Assembly: GCA_028280515.1 (NCBI GenBank)
Contig: JANQLP010000126.1
Coordinates: 1 to 64,000 of the forward strand
DNA: 64,000 nt
Direction: 5' to 3'
Source: Hyphomicrobiales bacterium
GTDB taxonomy: Bacteria; Pseudomonadota; Alphaproteobacteria; Rhizobiales; Methyloligellaceae
The notes beneath the pieces are model-generated. The model did no database searches, was not told the DNA's origin, and saw only the letters and a list, made by a program, of their open reading frames with translations. Of the stretch, positions 27,331 through 36,106 are shown piece by piece; positions within the stretch are counted from its first letter, which is position 1, and every line of letters starts with the position of its first letter. Made by a program: the position numbers and the translations under genes.

Positions 27331-27363
27331 AAAAGGGGCCGGAGAATCCGGCCCCTTCGCATT
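27331..27363. terminator. Bidirectional terminator between EF-G-like gene and membrane repeat protein
   Basis: The stem GGGGCCGGA / TCCGGCCCC has a 3 nt loop. It is followed by TTCGCATTT on plus and TTTTCTCG on minus and serves two convergent genes. Confidence 0.8.
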
Positions 27364-27392
27364 TGAAGCGGTTTTTGCTGTTGGCGTTCTCG

Positions 27393-29219
27393 TTATTGCG
27401 CGGTCGCGGTTGTCTGCTTGGCGCGTTCATACCATTCGGCTGCCTTGGCCGGGTCCGGTTCAACGCCGCGCACACCGAGCTGTGACAGGAATTCCGGATC
27501 GTAGCTTCGTCCCAGCTTCAGCATCGCGTCCTTGTTGCCACGCGTTGCGGCATATCCGAGCAACAACCGGGCGCCTGCCACGTCTCCCTGAGCCAGCAGG
27601 GCATCGCCACGCTTGAGAATATTGCTGACCTGTTTCGCACTGAGCGGGGGCAGGGTCGGGGTGGGTGCGGCGGCCGGGGGCGCAGGCGGAGGTGCAGCAG
27701 TAGGTGCGACCGCTGTCTCTTTCACCGTGTCAGCCGGCCTGGGTTGAACAGCAGGATTCTTCGGCGCAGGTGCCTTCTGGACCGCAGCATCGATAGCAAC
27801 GGCGACCTTGCGCGCATCCGGCACCTTCCCGTCGCTTCGCACCATGATGACTTCGATCTGATATTCCCCAGGTTGCAAGTCGCGTTTGGTGATCAGCGTC
27901 AGTCCGTCCAGCTGACCGGTTGTCAGCAACCAGTTGCCGGAGCCGAGATTCTTGCCTGCCGACAGTTCCATCTGCTTCGGGACGCTCTGGATCATGATCG
28001 ACATTTCCGCGCCTCCGGCATCCGCAGGTATCTCGATGCCAAGCGCGATCTTGTCTCCGGCCGTCCCGCGGATCGGCTCAAGCGCCGGGGCTGCCGTCAC
28101 CGGTGCTTTTTCAGGGCTTTGCATGGGCACCGGGTCGTCTTCCGGTGGCGTCAGAGCAGATAGGGACGGCTTTGGCGCTGCCGGAGCCGCGTCGGTCGCG
28201 GGCGGCTGCACCTCGTTTTCAGTCCTGGGCAGGGCTGCCTGCTCAGTCTTCGGCGGAGATGCCTGTTCAGTCCGGGGCAGGGGTGCCTGCTCGGTCTTCG
28301 GGAGCGGCGTCTGCTGACCGCCGAGCTGGGTTTGGTCCTTCGCAGCTTCCGGATTCGCCGCTGCGGTCTCTTGTGTCTGGATGGTGACAGCCTGCTCTGG
28401 TTCCGGCGCGGGTGCGGTGGGTTCGCCGCCACCTTCAAAGATCCACGGGTTCGTGTAGGCGAGCCACCCGAAACCGGCGGCAACGATTACGCCCGTGAGG
28501 GCGGCGTTCGCGACGAGGCCGAATTTCCCACGTTTCTCCCGGCCCATATCGCCGGAATTCGGCTTCGATGCGAACCGCTCCGCCAGCGGACGAAGGTCAT
28601 CCTTTTCCTGCTGCATGCCGCTGAGACGGTCGGCGAGCCGGTCAAACTGTTGATCAGGGCCTTGTGGGTTTTGCATGTGCATTGTGTTGTCCGGCTGTGG
28701 AAGTGGCGGTTCAGTCAGGTTTTCCGCCTGTGGCGGCAATGTTTCTGGGGGAACGTTTGCGGCAGCGTCGAGGACGGTGTTTGCCGTATCGATGGTGACG
28801 CTCAGTTGCTCAAGCAATTCCAGAAGTTCCGGGTCTGAAACCTGATTTTCGTTGGCGTGATCTTCGTTTTCGACGGCCGTGCTGTCGGCAGCAGGACTGG
28901 CCTCTTCATCCGCCGCGCCCGCCTCATTTGCCGCCGGCGGCGGCATGTGAATGACTTGTGGCTGTTCGTTATCCTGATCCTTGGCCTTGTCGGGGGGCGG
29001 GGCGCTTGCGCCACTTCCATCGACAATGTCGATGGCGCGCAGCTTCATGATCGGCAGTCCGCCATTCTCCGTCTGCTTCGCGCTTCGCGACGATGCCGTC
29101 TTCTTGCGCGTTGAAGAGCTGCTTGCCTTCTTGGTTCCCGTCGAACGCTTCTTCTTCGACTTCGTCGTTTTTTGCTGGTCGCCGTTTTTCGCCAGCGCCC
29201 TCTCTGTCTGACCGGACAT
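27393..29219 (-). CDS. Single-span membrane protein with low-complexity linkers and a C-terminal Sel1/TPR-like region
   Basis: I start at ATG 29217-29219 (MSGQTERALAKNGDQQK), 608 aa, because GGAG lies 7 nt upstream; a longer GTG frame overlaps the preceding gene. The N-terminal 60 residues are extremely basic and Ser-rich (KKKRSTGTKKASSSSTRKKT). A long acidic, Pro-rich cytoplasmic part follows, then one membrane span (LVANAALTGVIVAAGFGWLAY). After it come four tandem octapeptides of the P-L-P-x-T-E-Q-A type (DNA 28215-28310), a beta-rich module, and a TPR/Sel1-like end (GDALLAQGDVAGARLLLGYA; EPDPAKAAEWYERAKQ). It follows a TAXI binding-protein gene by 80 nt and is probably co-transcribed. Function unknown. 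Confidence 0.75.
   Translation of the reverse strand: MSGQTERALAKNGDQQKTTKSKKKRSTGTKKASSSSTRKKTASSRSAKQTENGGLPIMKLRAIDIVDGSGASAPPPDKAKDQDNEQPQVIHMPPPAANEAGAADEEASPAADSTAVENEDHANENQVSDPELLELLEQLSVTIDTANTVLDAAANVPPETLPPQAENLTEPPLPQPDNTMHMQNPQGPDQQFDRLADRLSGMQQEKDDLRPLAERFASKPNSGDMGREKRGKFGLVANAALTGVIVAAGFGWLAYTNPWIFEGGGEPTAPAPEPEQAVTIQTQETAAANPEAAKDQTQLGGQQTPLPKTEQAPLPRTEQASPPKTEQAALPRTENEVQPPATDAAPAAPKPSLSALTPPEDDPVPMQSPEKAPVTAAPALEPIRGTAGDKIALGIEIPADAGGAEMSIMIQSVPKQMELSAGKNLGSGNWLLTTGQLDGLTLITKRDLQPGEYQIEVIMVRSDGKVPDARKVAVAIDAAVQKAPAPKNPAVQPRPADTVKETAVAPTAAPPPAPPAAAPTPTLPPLSAKQVSNILKRGDALLAQGDVAGARLLLGYAATRGNKDAMLKLGRSYDPEFLSQLGVRGVEPDPAKAAEWYERAKQTTATAQ
28215..28310 (-). repeat. Four 24 bp tandem coding repeats
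   Basis: Four consecutive 24 bp units (28215-28238, 28239-28262, 28263-28286, 28287-28310) encode variants of the octapeptide PLPKTEQA in the membrane repeat protein. They diverge at the DNA level, so the repeat is old or selected at the protein level. The copy number may vary between strains. Confidence 0.85.
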
Positions 29220-29299
29220 CTTCCTGCTCCGTACTAAATACACTCCGGACCCGTTGGCATTTTTGGCCCCGTGCGGCGGCTCGCCGTCGGGGGATCCGT

Positions 29300-30421
29300 T
29301 TATTGTTTTATCTGCTGCCACTGAACGAACTTTTTGAACAATGCTTCTAGTTCAGGCTGCGAAAAGCCGGAATTGGGTCCTTGCGCAGCTACGAATTTCT
29401 TGAACGCCTCCGTCGTGCTCACCTGAGACTCCGGCTTGTTCTCCGCCAACCATTGCTCGGCGTAAGAAAAGCGTGTCCACCCCGGCAGTTCGGCGGCGAG
29501 ATCGACCTCGCGCCATTTCCGGTGACGTGGCGTTTTTTTGAGATCATCAAAGTTTGAAAAGAATGTGTCGATGAACCTTGCGACGCGCTGGTAGCGAGTG
29601 CTGGTCGGCTGCCAGTTGAAGACCGCCATCACCGCCCCGACGGCTATGGTATCGACCGACGCACCGCGTTTGACGAGTTTCGGATAATCGCTCGCAGAAA
29701 TGCGCGCCGGCAGATAGGTCTCCTGCAACTCTTCCGTTAGCGGCACGGGCAGAAGCCGGAAACCGACCTTTCGCTTGAGCTCGGAAATGGCGGGCGCCGG
29801 TTTCCCGGCCATGTAGACGGTGGCCGCGATCTCGCCTTTCCTGATTTTTTCGATTGCCAGAGCCTGATCGTAGTGAACCGGCACAACCTCGACACCGAGA
29901 CTTGAGAACACGGTGGCGGCCGTCATCGCCGAGCCGCTGCCCTTGACGCCGAAGTTCACCTTGCGCCTGGCAAGTTGCTTGATATCCGAAAAACCACTGG
30001 CGGCAACGAGATGGAATTCTTCGTCGTGCAGTTTGGTTATGTAGTGGATGCGGGAATCGATATCGCGATGCGCTCCGTCGCGCTTCATGAAGTCAAGCAC
30101 GTCCGATTGAACGATGCCGATGTCGATGCCCTTGAGATAGAGAATATCGGAGACGTTCTGAACCGACCCCTTGCCCATGATCGGCAACACACGAATACGA
30201 TCGCCGTCATCGAGGACGGACGACAGGTCCGTCGCCATGCGGATGTACGTGCCGTCAATGCCACCGGAGATGATTCCCACACGACCGCCGTTGACACGGG
30301 CAATCGTGTCATTGTGCGATTCCTGCAGACCTCCAACAGCCGTCTGGGCCTGTGCCGTATCGAGCGCAGATGCGGCCGTGATAAGCACGGCGAGACCAAC
30401 GGCCTTGAGCAGACGCGTCAT
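29300..30421 (-). CDS. TAXI family TRAP-type solute-binding protein
   Basis: This 373 aa protein has a signal peptide (MTRLLKAVGLAVLITAASAL, cleavage near AQAQ). It shows the TAXI pattern: VGIISGGIDGTYIRMATDLS, IDIGIVQSDVLDFMKRDG, KVNFGVKGSGSAMTAATVF and the later YLPARISASDYP. TAXI proteins usually feed a TRAP permease with fused DctQM parts, but no permease gene is in the window. The downstream partner is the single-span repeat protein, so a sensing rather than transport role is possible. The C-terminal 60 residues are longer than the minimal fold. Confidence 0.82.
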   Translation of the reverse strand: MTRLLKAVGLAVLITAASALDTAQAQTAVGGLQESHNDTIARVNGGRVGIISGGIDGTYIRMATDLSSVLDDGDRIRVLPIMGKGSVQNVSDILYLKGIDIGIVQSDVLDFMKRDGAHRDIDSRIHYITKLHDEEFHLVAASGFSDIKQLARRKVNFGVKGSGSAMTAATVFSSLGVEVVPVHYDQALAIEKIRKGEIAATVYMAGKPAPAISELKRKVGFRLLPVPLTEELQETYLPARISASDYPKLVKRGASVDTIAVGAVMAVFNWQPTSTRYQRVARFIDTFFSNFDDLKKTPRHRKWREVDLAAELPGWTRFSYAEQWLAENKPESQVSTTEAFKKFVAAQGPNSGFSQPELEALFKKFVQWQQIKQ

Positions 30422-30959
30422 CGTTCCCTCCCTGACGCAAATTCAGTCACTCGCCCCCAGCGAGTTATGTAGTGCCCGACTACGAAGTTAGCCGAGCAAT
30501 TTGCCGAGTTTTAGCCGACACTGGGGCAATTGGTACGGGAATAAGACAGGATTTGGCCGATTTCGAGATGTATTGCGCCCAAAAGCCAGTATTTCGCCAT
30601 AAAGTCTTGAATTCAGTTCAGGAGTTGATGTTGCAGCGCCGCAACTCCGACGCCGTCATTACGCATCCCTGCCCACAGCTTTTTCCCTTTCATGAGCAAG
30701 TCTGTGCCCGACAGTGTGCAAACATGACAATGTTTGTCGATGGGCGCTGTAACCCTGCAGTGCGCGCGGCGGGGCGTTCGAAACACTTGAGCGAGTCGCG
30801 TCGCGCGCATCCGTGAACAGGCGTTGGGCGTATCACTCTCAAGGACGTGTTGGCGCGTACCGGAACCGACGTCATGCCATGACGGCGATCTCTCACACAC
30901 GTGATTTGCCGGCCTGAGTCCGCAACCGTAACACTACCGGATCGGCAAGGGAGAGAAGC
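30422..30959. other. 538 bp divergent intergenic region
   Basis: This stretch separates the TAXI gene (minus) from msrP (plus). I see no frame with family motifs, no tRNA and no clear terminator. The only visible signal is AAGGGAGAGAAG just before the msrP start. Confidence 0.5.
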
Positions 30960-31925
30960 ATGCACATCAGGATACCGAAGGGTTGGGAGCTCCCGGAGCG
31001 ATTGGCGACACCCGAAGACGTATTTCTCAACCGCCGAACCTTTCTCGCCGGAAGCGGCTCGATTGCAGCCGTGAGCGCGTTGCCCGGAGCGGCTTTTGCC
31101 GCACCGCAAGATGCTGACCCGACCGCCGACCTCTACCCGGCGCAGCGCAACGCCAAGTATCAGATACAGCGCCAGCTGACGCCCGAAAGCGTTGCCTCCC
31201 GGTACAACAATTTCTACGAGTTCGGTTCGCACAAGAAGATTCATGAGGCGGCGCAGGCTTTGCCGATCCGCCCATGGGAAGTTGCGATCGACGGTGAGGT
31301 GGAAAAACCGTTCAAGATCAGCATCGATGACCTGATCCGCAAAATGACTCTCGAGGAGCGGTTGTATCGCCACCGGTGCGTCGAGGCCTGGTCCATGACC
31401 GTTCCGTGGTCCGGCTTTCCGATGAAGGACCTGGTTGAGCTGGCGAAGCCGCTTGCCAAGGCGAAGTATGTCCGGATGGAGACATTCAAGAATCCGGAAA
31501 TTGCCCGAGGCCAACGCGCCTCGTGGTATCCTTGGCCCTATGTTGAAGGCCTGACGATCGAGGAGGCGACCAACGAGCTCGCATTCATGGTGACCGGCGC
31601 GTACGGCAAGCCCATGGCCAAGCAGTTCGGCGCACCGATGCGCCTCGCCGTTCCCTGGAAGTACGGCTTTAAACACATCAAATCCATCGTGCGTTTCACG
31701 TTCACGGATGAGCGGCCGAAGAGTTTCTGGGAGATTGTCCAGGGCAAGGAATACGGGTTCTGGGCGAACGTGAACCCGGAAGTGGATCATCCGCGCTGGA
31801 GTCAGGCGACGGAACGGGTGCTGGGCACGACCATTCGGGTGCCGACGTTGAAGTACAACGGTTATGGCGACTTCGTCGCGCAGTTGTACACAGGCATGGA
31901 AGGCGAGCGCACGACCTGGATGTAA
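30960..31925 (+). CDS. msrP: Protein-methionine-sulfoxide reductase catalytic subunit MsrP
   Basis: This 321 aa protein follows GGGAGAGAAG. It begins with a twin-arginine signal (LNRRTFLAGSGSIAAV, residues 23-38) that exports the folded molybdoenzyme. The molybdopterin Cys is in LYRHRCVEAWSM, C140 by my count. GAYGKPMAKQFGAPMRLAVP and KYGFKHIKSIVRFTF are further YedY/MsrP signatures. It reduces methionine sulfoxide in periplasmic proteins. Its usual haem-membrane partner MsrQ is not next to it; the following gene is on the opposite strand and unrelated. Confidence 0.93.
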   Translation: MHIRIPKGWELPERLATPEDVFLNRRTFLAGSGSIAAVSALPGAAFAAPQDADPTADLYPAQRNAKYQIQRQLTPESVASRYNNFYEFGSHKKIHEAAQALPIRPWEVAIDGEVEKPFKISIDDLIRKMTLEERLYRHRCVEAWSMTVPWSGFPMKDLVELAKPLAKAKYVRMETFKNPEIARGQRASWYPWPYVEGLTIEEATNELAFMVTGAYGKPMAKQFGAPMRLAVPWKYGFKHIKSIVRFTFTDERPKSFWEIVQGKEYGFWANVNPEVDHPRWSQATERVLGTTIRVPTLKYNGYGDFVAQLYTGMEGERTTWM

Positions 31926-31948
31926 CGGTTCGGGTGTCGTGAAGAGGT

Positions 31949-32800
31949 CTATCCAGCCAGCAGTGTGTCGAGATAGCGCGCCGTTTCGTCGGCGAGAACG
32001 TCCCTGTGGAGACGGTCCTTCTCGGCAAACACGGCCTGCGACGCATGGGCGTCCAGCATCAGGGTGCCCAACCGCTCCAGCGCCAACTCAACGTCGTCCC
32101 CTTCATAGTAGACGAGTCTACGGTCGCCTTGTTCGGGCGTATGCAGCACGCGTGAAAAATACTGCAGGAAAAGCTCGCCCTGCCGCGCCATGTAGTTTCC
32201 CAGCACAAGCACCCACAGCGATTCCCATTCCTGTGCTGATAGGAGTTCGGTGCGAATCCTGGTGACGCGCTCATGACACGCATCGAGCTGGGCCCGCGCG
32301 GCCCCGGCGAGCGCCACATTGATGTCTTCTTCCGACTCCCGCGCGAATGCGCCGAGTTCGTCCGGTTTCGCGCAACCGGCATCGAGCACGGCATCCATGA
32401 ACGTGATGCAGCGGTCCAACAGGTGAACCGGCGTGTCGAGAAGGCCGGCGCGGAGTTCTTTCTCCGGATCGATGTCTGCGGACGCAGCCTTCACCGCGTC
32501 AGCATACGCGGCAAGGTCGCGCAGTCTGGGCGCTGGCAATGGCTCTCCATTTGCCACGTCGCCCAACAGACAGAGAATGGCCATCGGTATGTGCCCGTTG
32601 GTCTTCAGCCTGTCATAGGCCTCCGGCCGCATTCCGCTAAACACCCGAACGCGCTTTCCGGCGTGATGCAGCCGCATCTCGTCCCCGACCAGGACTAACA
32701 ATCCCTTGGTCTTCTGGTCGTCAATGACGCGCTGACGCGCGTGCTCGTAAATCTCGACAAAACGGTCGTCGACTCGCTTCAAGGCCGGGGGCTCACCCAT
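31949..32800 (-). CDS. Conserved hypothetical protein, 283 aa
   Basis: The start at ATG 32798-32800 (MGEPPALKRVDDRFVEIYEH) has GGAG 8 nt upstream; a longer frame adds an unlikely N-terminus. The protein looks soluble and largely helical, with an RFVEIYEHARQRVIDDQ opening and a long helical middle (LLDRCITFMDAVLDAGCAKP). There is no signal peptide, membrane span or known catalytic motif. It lies downstream of the sRNA candidate and its terminator on the same strand, so it needs its own promoter. Function unknown. Confidence 0.7.
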   Translation of the reverse strand: MGEPPALKRVDDRFVEIYEHARQRVIDDQKTKGLLVLVGDEMRLHHAGKRVRVFSGMRPEAYDRLKTNGHIPMAILCLLGDVANGEPLPAPRLRDLAAYADAVKAASADIDPEKELRAGLLDTPVHLLDRCITFMDAVLDAGCAKPDELGAFARESEEDINVALAGAARAQLDACHERVTRIRTELLSAQEWESLWVLVLGNYMARQGELFLQYFSRVLHTPEQGDRRLVYYEGDDVELALERLGTLMLDAHASQAVFAEKDRLHRDVLADETARYLDTLLAG

Positions 32801-32878
32801 GTGCAATGCTCCGTGGTTCGGCTTGTGCGATATGCGTATCGTCTGCGCGTTTCTGTAGGGCAAAGCTGAGCAGGGTGG

Positions 32879-32916
32879 CAAAAGAAAAAGCCGGACCAGT
32901 TGGCGTGGCCCGGCTT
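32879..32916 (-). terminator. Rho-independent terminator of the sRNA candidate
   Basis: On the minus strand AAGCCGGGCC, a 9 nt loop and GGTCCGGCTT are followed by TTTTCTTT. It is over 240 nt past the lsrB stop and ahead of the next gene, so it ends a separate transcript. Confidence 0.85.
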
Positions 32917-33034
32917 CACTTCATTTTGCCGCTCCAGGGGGGTAGAGCGCCAAAGTTGCGACCGCGAACGGACCTTGCGGTCCTTGAAGGCATCTAAAGG
33001 GAGGAAGACGAGCCTTCTGTTCGCGATCACAGAT
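32881..33034 (-). ncRNA. Candidate AbcR-like small RNA beside lsrB
   Basis: Between lsrB and the next minus-strand gene lies a complete transcription unit without a convincing ORF. It has TTGTTG (33063-33068), a 16 bp spacer, TAAACT (33041-33046), an inferred start near 33034, and a strong terminator ending at about 32881. The transcript carries a CU-rich segment (CTTCCTCCC) able to pair with ribosome sites, and a GGACCGCAAGGTCC hairpin. In several rhizobia the tandem AbcR sRNAs lie near the LsrB/VtlR gene and are controlled by that regulator. The identity rests on position and architecture, not on sequence comparison. Confidence 0.55.
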
Positions 33035-33086
33035 GTCCGGAGTTTAAGCATTTGGTGCAGCGCAACAAGTGTCCGGCGCGCATGGC

Positions 33087-33108
33087 AGCTATGCAGAAGT
33101 GCATAGCT
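33087..33108. promoter_or_regulatory. Perfect dyad, probable LysR-type site for the sRNA promoter
   Basis: AGCTATGCA and TGCATAGCT are perfect 9 bp arms around GAAG. The centre is about 64 bp upstream of the inferred sRNA start, where LysR-type regulators normally bind. The adjacent LsrB/VtlR-like protein is the obvious candidate. Confidence 0.6.
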
Positions 33109-33163
33109 TTAACCATTTGAATTCATGCGGAAAATGTCCTGTTCAACAATTTTTGATTGCGCT

Positions 33164-34054
33164 TCAGAAAGACCACTCGCGTGCCTTGGCGACGAGGAAG
33201 TCCCGGAACACGCTGACCCGCTTGGACTCACGGGCGCCTTCCGGATAGACGAAGTAGGTTTCGAACGCCGGCAAGTCGGCATATTTCATGACCTGCACGA
33301 GATTGGTTTCTTCGCGCGCCATGTAGTCGGGCAGAATGGCGAGCCCCAGATCCCGCTGGCAGGCACGCTTCAGGCCATACAGATTGTTGACGCGCAGGAC
33401 GGGTGCGCGCCGTTCCTTGCCGTCGCGTCCCGCTTCCTCGAGCCAGTTGATCTCGCGAATCTGTGCGGGCGTCGTGCCGCCGAACGTCAGGATCCGGTGG
33501 TTATCGAGATCCGAGAGGTCTTTCGGTGAACCGAACCGTTTGAGATATCCGCTGGATGCGTAAATGTGCAGGTGCACCGTAAACAGCCGGCGTTGAATGA
33601 GGTCTCCCTGGGAGGGTGGCCGCAACCAGATGCCGACATCCGCCTCGCGCATGGTCAGATCGAGCTGGTCGTATTCCAGAATGAGCTCGACCCGAATATC
33701 CGGATAGAGCTCGATGAACTCGCCGATGCGCGGCGCCAGCCACGATGAACCAAGGGCTACCGTGGTGGTGATGCGCAGATCGCCGGACGGTTTGGTTTTC
33801 GAATCGGCCAGGCGCGTCTGTGTCGCCCGCAGCTTCTCGAACACGTCGTGCGCGGTGCGATAGAGCATCTCGCCCTGTTCGGTCAGCATCAGTCCGCGCG
33901 CGTGACGGTTGAAGAGCGGAACGTTGAGTTCCTTCTCCAGAGCGCTGACCTGCCGGCTGACGGCGGACTGGCTCATTTCCAGCTTCTCACCCGCGTGGGT
34001 GAAGCTGCCGGCCTCGGCCGCCTCGTGAAAAATCCTGAGCTTGTCCCAATCCAT
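33164..34054 (-). CDS. lsrB: LysR family regulator, LsrB/VtlR-like
   Basis: This 296 aa protein has an N-terminal helix-turn-helix (MDWDKLRIFHEAAEAGSFTH; KLEMSQSAVSRQVSALEKEL) and a periplasmic-binding-like effector domain. The opening MDWDKLRIFH-AAEAGSFTHAG and RHARGLMLTEQGE match what I know of rhizobial LsrB and Brucella VtlR. As in those genomes it lies directly downstream of trxB (30 nt gap), so the two probably share a transcript. LsrB responds to oxidants in Sinorhizobium, and VtlR controls AbcR2 and small-protein genes in Brucella. One Cys (KRACQRDLG) is visible in the effector domain. Confidence 0.88.
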   Translation of the reverse strand: MDWDKLRIFHEAAEAGSFTHAGEKLEMSQSAVSRQVSALEKELNVPLFNRHARGLMLTEQGEMLYRTAHDVFEKLRATQTRLADSKTKPSGDLRITTTVALGSSWLAPRIGEFIELYPDIRVELILEYDQLDLTMREADVGIWLRPPSQGDLIQRRLFTVHLHIYASSGYLKRFGSPKDLSDLDNHRILTFGGTTPAQIREINWLEEAGRDGKERRAPVLRVNNLYGLKRACQRDLGLAILPDYMAREETNLVQVMKYADLPAFETYFVYPEGARESKRVSVFRDFLVAKAREWSF

Positions 34055-34084
34055 AGGTGCCCCCGGTGCGTTGGCGCGGAGTCT

Positions 34085-35047
34085 TTACTCTGCGGCTTCC
34101 GCGTGGGCCTCCAGTTCTGCCAGATACTTCTCGGCTTCGAGCGCGGCCATGCAGCCCATGCCTGCCGCGGTCACGGCCTGGCGATAGATGTCATCGGTGA
34201 CGTCGCCGGCCGCATAGACGCCCGGGACCGCGGTTGCGGTGGAATCGGGTGCCGTCACGAGATAGCCGCCGCGCGTGGACTCGAGCTGTCCGGTGAAGAG
34301 TTCGGTCGAGGGCGCATGTCCGATGGCAATAAAGATACCGTGCACCGCTATGTCCGTGATCTCGTCGGTCTTCACGTTCCGCAGTTTCGCGCCGGTCACG
34401 CTCAAGGGCTCATCGGTACCCACGACCTCTTCCAGAACCGTGTCCCAAACCACCTCGATTTTCTCGTGGTTCAGTAGTCGTTGCTGGAGGATTTTCTCCG
34501 CACGCAACTCGTCGCGTCGGTGTACCAGTGTCACCTTCGACGCGAAATTGGTGAGGAAAAGGGCTTCCTCGACGGCCGTGTTTCCGCCGCCGACAACGAG
34601 CACTTCCTTGTCGCGGTAGAAGAACCCGTCGCACGTGGCGCACGCTGAGACGCCGAATCCCTTGAATTTCTCCTCTGAAGGCAGTCCGAGCCATCTGGCC
34701 TGTGCGCCGGTCGCGATGATCAGCGCATCACAGGTATACTCCGCGCCGCTGTCGCCCTTCATCCAGAAGGGACGGCGCTTCAGGTCCACCTCGACGATGG
34801 TGTCGGAGATCATCTCGGTGCCGACATGCTCGGCCTGGGCCTGCATCTGCTCCATGAGCCACGGTCCCTGAATGACCTCGGCGAATCCCGGATAGTTCTC
34901 GACATCCGTCGTGATGGTCATCTGCCCGCCCGGTTGAATACCCTGGATGATTACGGGTTTCAGCATGGCCCGCGCGGCATAGATCGCCGCCGTGTAACCG
35001 GCGGGCCCGGACCCGACTATGATGACCTTTTCATGTCTCGCGCTCAT
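34085..35047 (-). CDS. trxB: Thioredoxin-disulfide reductase
   Basis: This 320 aa protein has the FAD site [16 protein letters not shown] (residues 12-27), redox motif [13 protein letters not shown] site [15 protein letters not shown] and the second FAD motif [11 protein letters not shown]. The length is normal. It reduces thioredoxin with NADPH in the cytosol. It is followed by lsrB, the arrangement seen in rhizobia, and is divergent from a TauD-like gene. Confidence 0.95.
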   Translation of the reverse strand: MSARHEKVIIVGSGPAGYTAAIYAARAMLKPVIIQGIQPGGQMTITTDVENYPGFAEVIQGPWLMEQMQAQAEHVGTEMISDTIVEVDLKRRPFWMKGDSGAEYTCDALIIATGAQARWLGLPSEEKFKGFGVSACATCDGFFYRDKEVLVVGGGNTAVEEALFLTNFASKVTLVHRRDELRAEKILQQRLLNHEKIEVVWDTVLEEVVGTDEPLSVTGAKLRNVKTDEITDIAVHGIFIAIGHAPSTELFTGQLESTRGGYLVTAPDSTATAVPGVYAAGDVTDDIYRQAVTAAGMGCMAALEAEKYLAELEAHAEAAE

Positions 35048-35226
35048 GATTGTAGACGCCTTTGAGTTTGACTCGCGAATTGACCAGCCGATTCGGAAAG
35101 TTGCCGTTCGCCACGGAGATAGGATGCGAGGCTGGAAATGGCAAGGGAAAGCGCCTGCGACTCAATTGGATTGACAAGCTTCCGGACACGAACTCTCTTA
35201 GGCTCAAAAACAGGGAGAAGAAGCCA

Positions 35227-36090
35227 ATGAACTTTGAGGCAACGCGCCTGTGCCCGGCCATCGGCGCGGAGATTTCGGGTTTCGATGCGTCCGAGATTTC
35301 AGGCGGAAACCTGATCGGTGAGCTCCGCGAGGCAGTGAACGAGGCGGGCGGCCTTCTGGTTCTTCGGGACCAGAAGCTGACTCCGCAACAGCATGTGGAT
35401 TTTTCGCGCGCCTTCGGCCCGCTGTTCGGCGAAGCGGAGGAACTCCAAAACACGGTGAAGCCTTACCTGCACCCCGATTTCCCGCAGATCTATCGCGTTT
35501 CGAACAAGGTGGTCGAAGGCAAACCGCAGGGGCGTCAGCGTGCCGGCACCTACTGGCACTCCGATGTCTCGTTCCGCAAGAAGCCGGCCATGATGTCGAT
35601 CCTGTATGGCATCGAAGTGCCGCCGCTCGGCGGGGACACGGTTTTCACCAATATGACGCTCGCCTACGACGCGCTCTCCGACGCCATGAAAGAGATGATT
35701 GCGCCGTTGCGCGCGCTGCATCATTTCGCCGGCGCCAGCAATGCGGCGTGGAGCCACGAGAGCGTCGACGAAGACGATCTTGAAGGCGCAAACGTGGCCG
35801 AGCACCCTGTCGTTCGTGTGCATGCGGAGACCGGGGCCAGGAGCCTGTTCGTCAATCCCGGCAACACGTCACATCTGATCGGTTTCTCGCCCGAGGAGAG
35901 CAGGGCGTTGCTTGGCTTCCTCTACGAACATGCTATCCAGCCCGAATTCCAGTATCGCCATCGCTGGTGCCCGCGTGATCTCATCATCTGGGACAACCGG
36001 TGCACGCTGCATTATGCGATTTCCGACTACGACGCGGACCGCTACATGCATCGCACGACGGTTATCGGCGAAGAACCGGTCGCGGCCTGA
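35227..36090 (+). CDS. TauD/TfdA family Fe(II)/2-oxoglutarate dioxygenase
   Basis: The start at ATG 35227 (MNFEATRLCPAIGAEISGFD) follows AGGGAGAAG and gives 287 aa; the upstream extension overlaps the trxB promoter region. The iron ligands appear as YWHSDVSF (HxD) and the distal His of NRCTLHYAISDYD, with Arg in DRYMHRTTV as the likely 2-oxoglutarate anchor. GGDTVFTNMTLAYDAL is a further family mark. Members cleave taurine, other sulfonates or phenoxyacetates. No sulfonate transporter is adjacent, so the substrate is undetermined. Confidence 0.9.
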   Translation: MNFEATRLCPAIGAEISGFDASEISGGNLIGELREAVNEAGGLLVLRDQKLTPQQHVDFSRAFGPLFGEAEELQNTVKPYLHPDFPQIYRVSNKVVEGKPQGRQRAGTYWHSDVSFRKKPAMMSILYGIEVPPLGGDTVFTNMTLAYDALSDAMKEMIAPLRALHHFAGASNAAWSHESVDEDDLEGANVAEHPVVRVHAETGARSLFVNPGNTSHLIGFSPEESRALLGFLYEHAIQPEFQYRHRWCPRDLIIWDNRCTLHYAISDYDADRYMHRTTVIGEEPVAA

Positions 36091-36106
36091 GGTGGCCGCA
36101 AGGACT

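Noticed and set aside
28215..28310. Regular 24 bp repeats resembling a very short CRISPR
   Set aside because: The units are contiguous, diverged, have no spacers and are in frame within a protein repeat.
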